Of a DNA stretch of 14,677 bases, positions 13,730-14,677 are shown in pieces. The position numbers were made by a program, and so were the translations under genes. The notes beneath the pieces are model-generated. The model was not told the DNA's origin, made no database searches, and saw only the letters and a program-made list of their open reading frames with translations. Position 1 is the stretch's first letter. Every line of letters starts with the position of its first letter. Origin of the DNA: an uncultured Bacteroidales bacterium (lineage in GTDB: Bacteria > Bacteroidota > Bacteroidia > Bacteroidales > Paludibacteraceae); the NCBI GenBank assembly GCA_903912795.1, contig CAIWIS010000180.1:1-14677 (forward strand), given 5' to 3'.

Positions 13730-14677
13730 ACTTATTTCCGTCATATTTGAATCAAATACTTTTCGAACGAAGGTGTTTTCAACTTTTTGTTGAGAAAAGG
13801 AATACTTCTTTCCCATAATGGAAATGTCGTTTATCTCAAATTCTTCGTTGGTAAAAGGATTAAACTCAAAGTTTCCTTTATCATCAATTTGAATACCTAA
13901 ATAATAACGCATAAATGGATCGATCCAGTTGCTGTGGAAATAATCGAAACGGCGACTAAAACGTGCTCCATCCGTTGAACGGTTGTGCTCGGTAGCGCAA
14001 GGCACCGTTTTATCGCCATATGCATAATGCATATCCGACCAACGACCAAAGAAATCCATCCACTTTCCCTTCATATTGTTTGTTGTCGAATTAAGTACCA
14101 CTGATCCAAGTGCTTCACACATCAAGCCATTAGAGAAAAACCAGGTAGGACCATTCCAGGAACAATCATAATCGTGCGGTTTTTCAACCGAGCTAAAGGT
14201 TGGACCCGCAATACAATTTCCAGACCAATACATTGGACAAGTTTTAGAAACTGTCGAAATTGGGAAATCAGACCAGAACCATGCCGGATCGAAAAATTTA
14301 TCAAAACTTCTTTGATAGCTTTTTTCCTTCACCAATTGCCACATAAAAGGCATAAAACTGTCATAACAAGGCGATTCGGTAGCCAAAGCATAATCAGCAG
14401 GATTGGCACTGTAAAACAATCCGGTTTTAGGATCCCAATGTTTTTCTTTTATGGTTTTTAACATCAATGAAGCCGATTCGTCAAAATAAGTCTCGTCGGT
14501 TTTATTTCCCAAAACCCGGGCAATATTTGAAGACGCAAAATTATTGGCAATGGCGAAAACCGCCTTGTCCAGTCTGATGATGGTGGTACGTGTTTTACCA
14601 AAAGGTTTTCCTTCGTTATCTTGTTGCCAGTCCCATTTAGTATCTTTCGTAAATTCATAAAAACTGGGTTGATATTC
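13709..14677 (-). CDS. Clan-G-like (alpha/alpha)6 glycoside hydrolase, C-terminal part (start beyond the right edge)
   Basis: The last 322 codons of a gene whose frame is open at base 14677; a TTG at 14512 is internal and not a start. The visible protein resembles the (alpha/alpha)6 catalytic domain of trehalase/GH63/mannosylglycerate-hydrolase-like enzymes. Typical elements in order are TTIIRLDKAVFAIANNF, WDPKTGLFYS, MYWSGNCIAGPT, HDYDCSWNGPTWFFSNG (the WxGPxW signature of GH63-type barrels; the acid may be one of the two Asp), and CATEHNRSTDGARFS, where the Glu is the likely base, followed by YFHSNWIDPFMRYYLGI. A short beta segment ends the chain. The linkage cleaved is unknown; nothing here points to unsaturated-uronate hydrolase families GH88 or GH105. 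It is the first visible gene of unit A and lies 25 bp before a sulfatase. Confidence 0.75.
   Translation of the reverse strand, partial: EYQPSFYEFTKDTKWDWQQDNEGKPFGKTRTTIIRLDKAVFAIANNFASSNIARVLGNKTDETYFDESASLMLKTIKEKHWDPKTGLFYSANPADYALATESPCYDSFMPFMWQLVKEKSYQRSFDKFFDPAWFWSDFPISTVSKTCPMYWSGNCIAGPTFSSVEKPHDYDCSWNGPTWFFSNGLMCEALGSVVLNSTTNNMKGKWMDFFGRWSDMHYAYGDKTVPCATEHNRSTDGARFSRRFDYFHSNWIDPFMRYYLGIQIDDKGNFEFNPFTNEEFEINDISIMGKKYSFSQQKVENTFVRKVFDSNMTEISRKTIKP

Noticed and set aside
14464..14658. Short frame at the right edge and a TTG start at 14512 for the glycoside hydrolase
   Set aside because: The hydrolase frame is continuous and protein-like up to base 14677, so TTG is internal and the other frame is a shadow.
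1..14677. CRISPR array, tRNA, rRNA, insertion sequence or attachment site
   Set aside because: No regularly spaced repeats, cloverleaf, transposase frame or terminal inverted repeats were seen; the sequence is filled by exported carbohydrate-active genes.

Overview
The window reads as part of a Bacteroidota polysaccharide-utilisation region specialised for sulfated glycosaminoglycans (GAGs). Evidence for the phylum is the AT-rich DNA, weak or absent Shine-Dalgarno sites, signal peptides ending in A|Q, TAnnTTTG-type -7 boxes, and a heparinase II that closely resembles the Pedobacter heparinus enzyme as I remember it. The genus cannot be fixed from this sequence. Every gene I can support lies on the minus strand, so transcription runs from high to low coordinates.

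The genes form three transcription units. Unit A (14677 to 8080) holds a clan-G-like (alpha/alpha)6 glycoside hydrolase cut by the window edge, an iduronate-2-sulfatase-like S1 sulfatase, a PL8 lyase without the usual N-terminal module, and a second S1 sulfatase. It ends in hairpins at 8069-7994. Unit B starts at a promoter at 7973-7907 and holds a BNR_4 beta-propeller protein carrying the residue set of PL24/PL25 lyases, an S1 sulfatase, heparinase II (PL21), a truncated copy of a PL8 N-terminus, a fourth S1 sulfatase, and a signal-peptide-only mini ORF. Unit C starts at a promoter at 576-510 and holds a decayed sulfatase N-terminus followed by a PL8 chondroitin-lyase gene that runs off the left edge.

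The enzymes fit one job: lyases cut heparin/heparan sulfate (PL21) and chondroitin/dermatan-type chains (PL8, possibly the propeller) in the periplasm, and four different sulfatases strip sulfate esters. All four sulfatases carry a serine in the formylglycine motif, so they need a radical-SAM anSME maturase that is not in this window. No SusC/SusD pair, regulator, GH88 or transporter is present here; these should lie outside.

The least expected observations are two. First, the unit B and unit C promoters share the same architecture: a 21-bp-period TTCAAC direct repeat set exactly 38 bp before a TAATTTTG box, which suggests a common AraC/HTCS-type activator. Second, unit B and the start of unit C contain three relics that keep a start codon and signal peptide but have lost the rest of the gene, which marks recent deletion and reshuffling in the locus.
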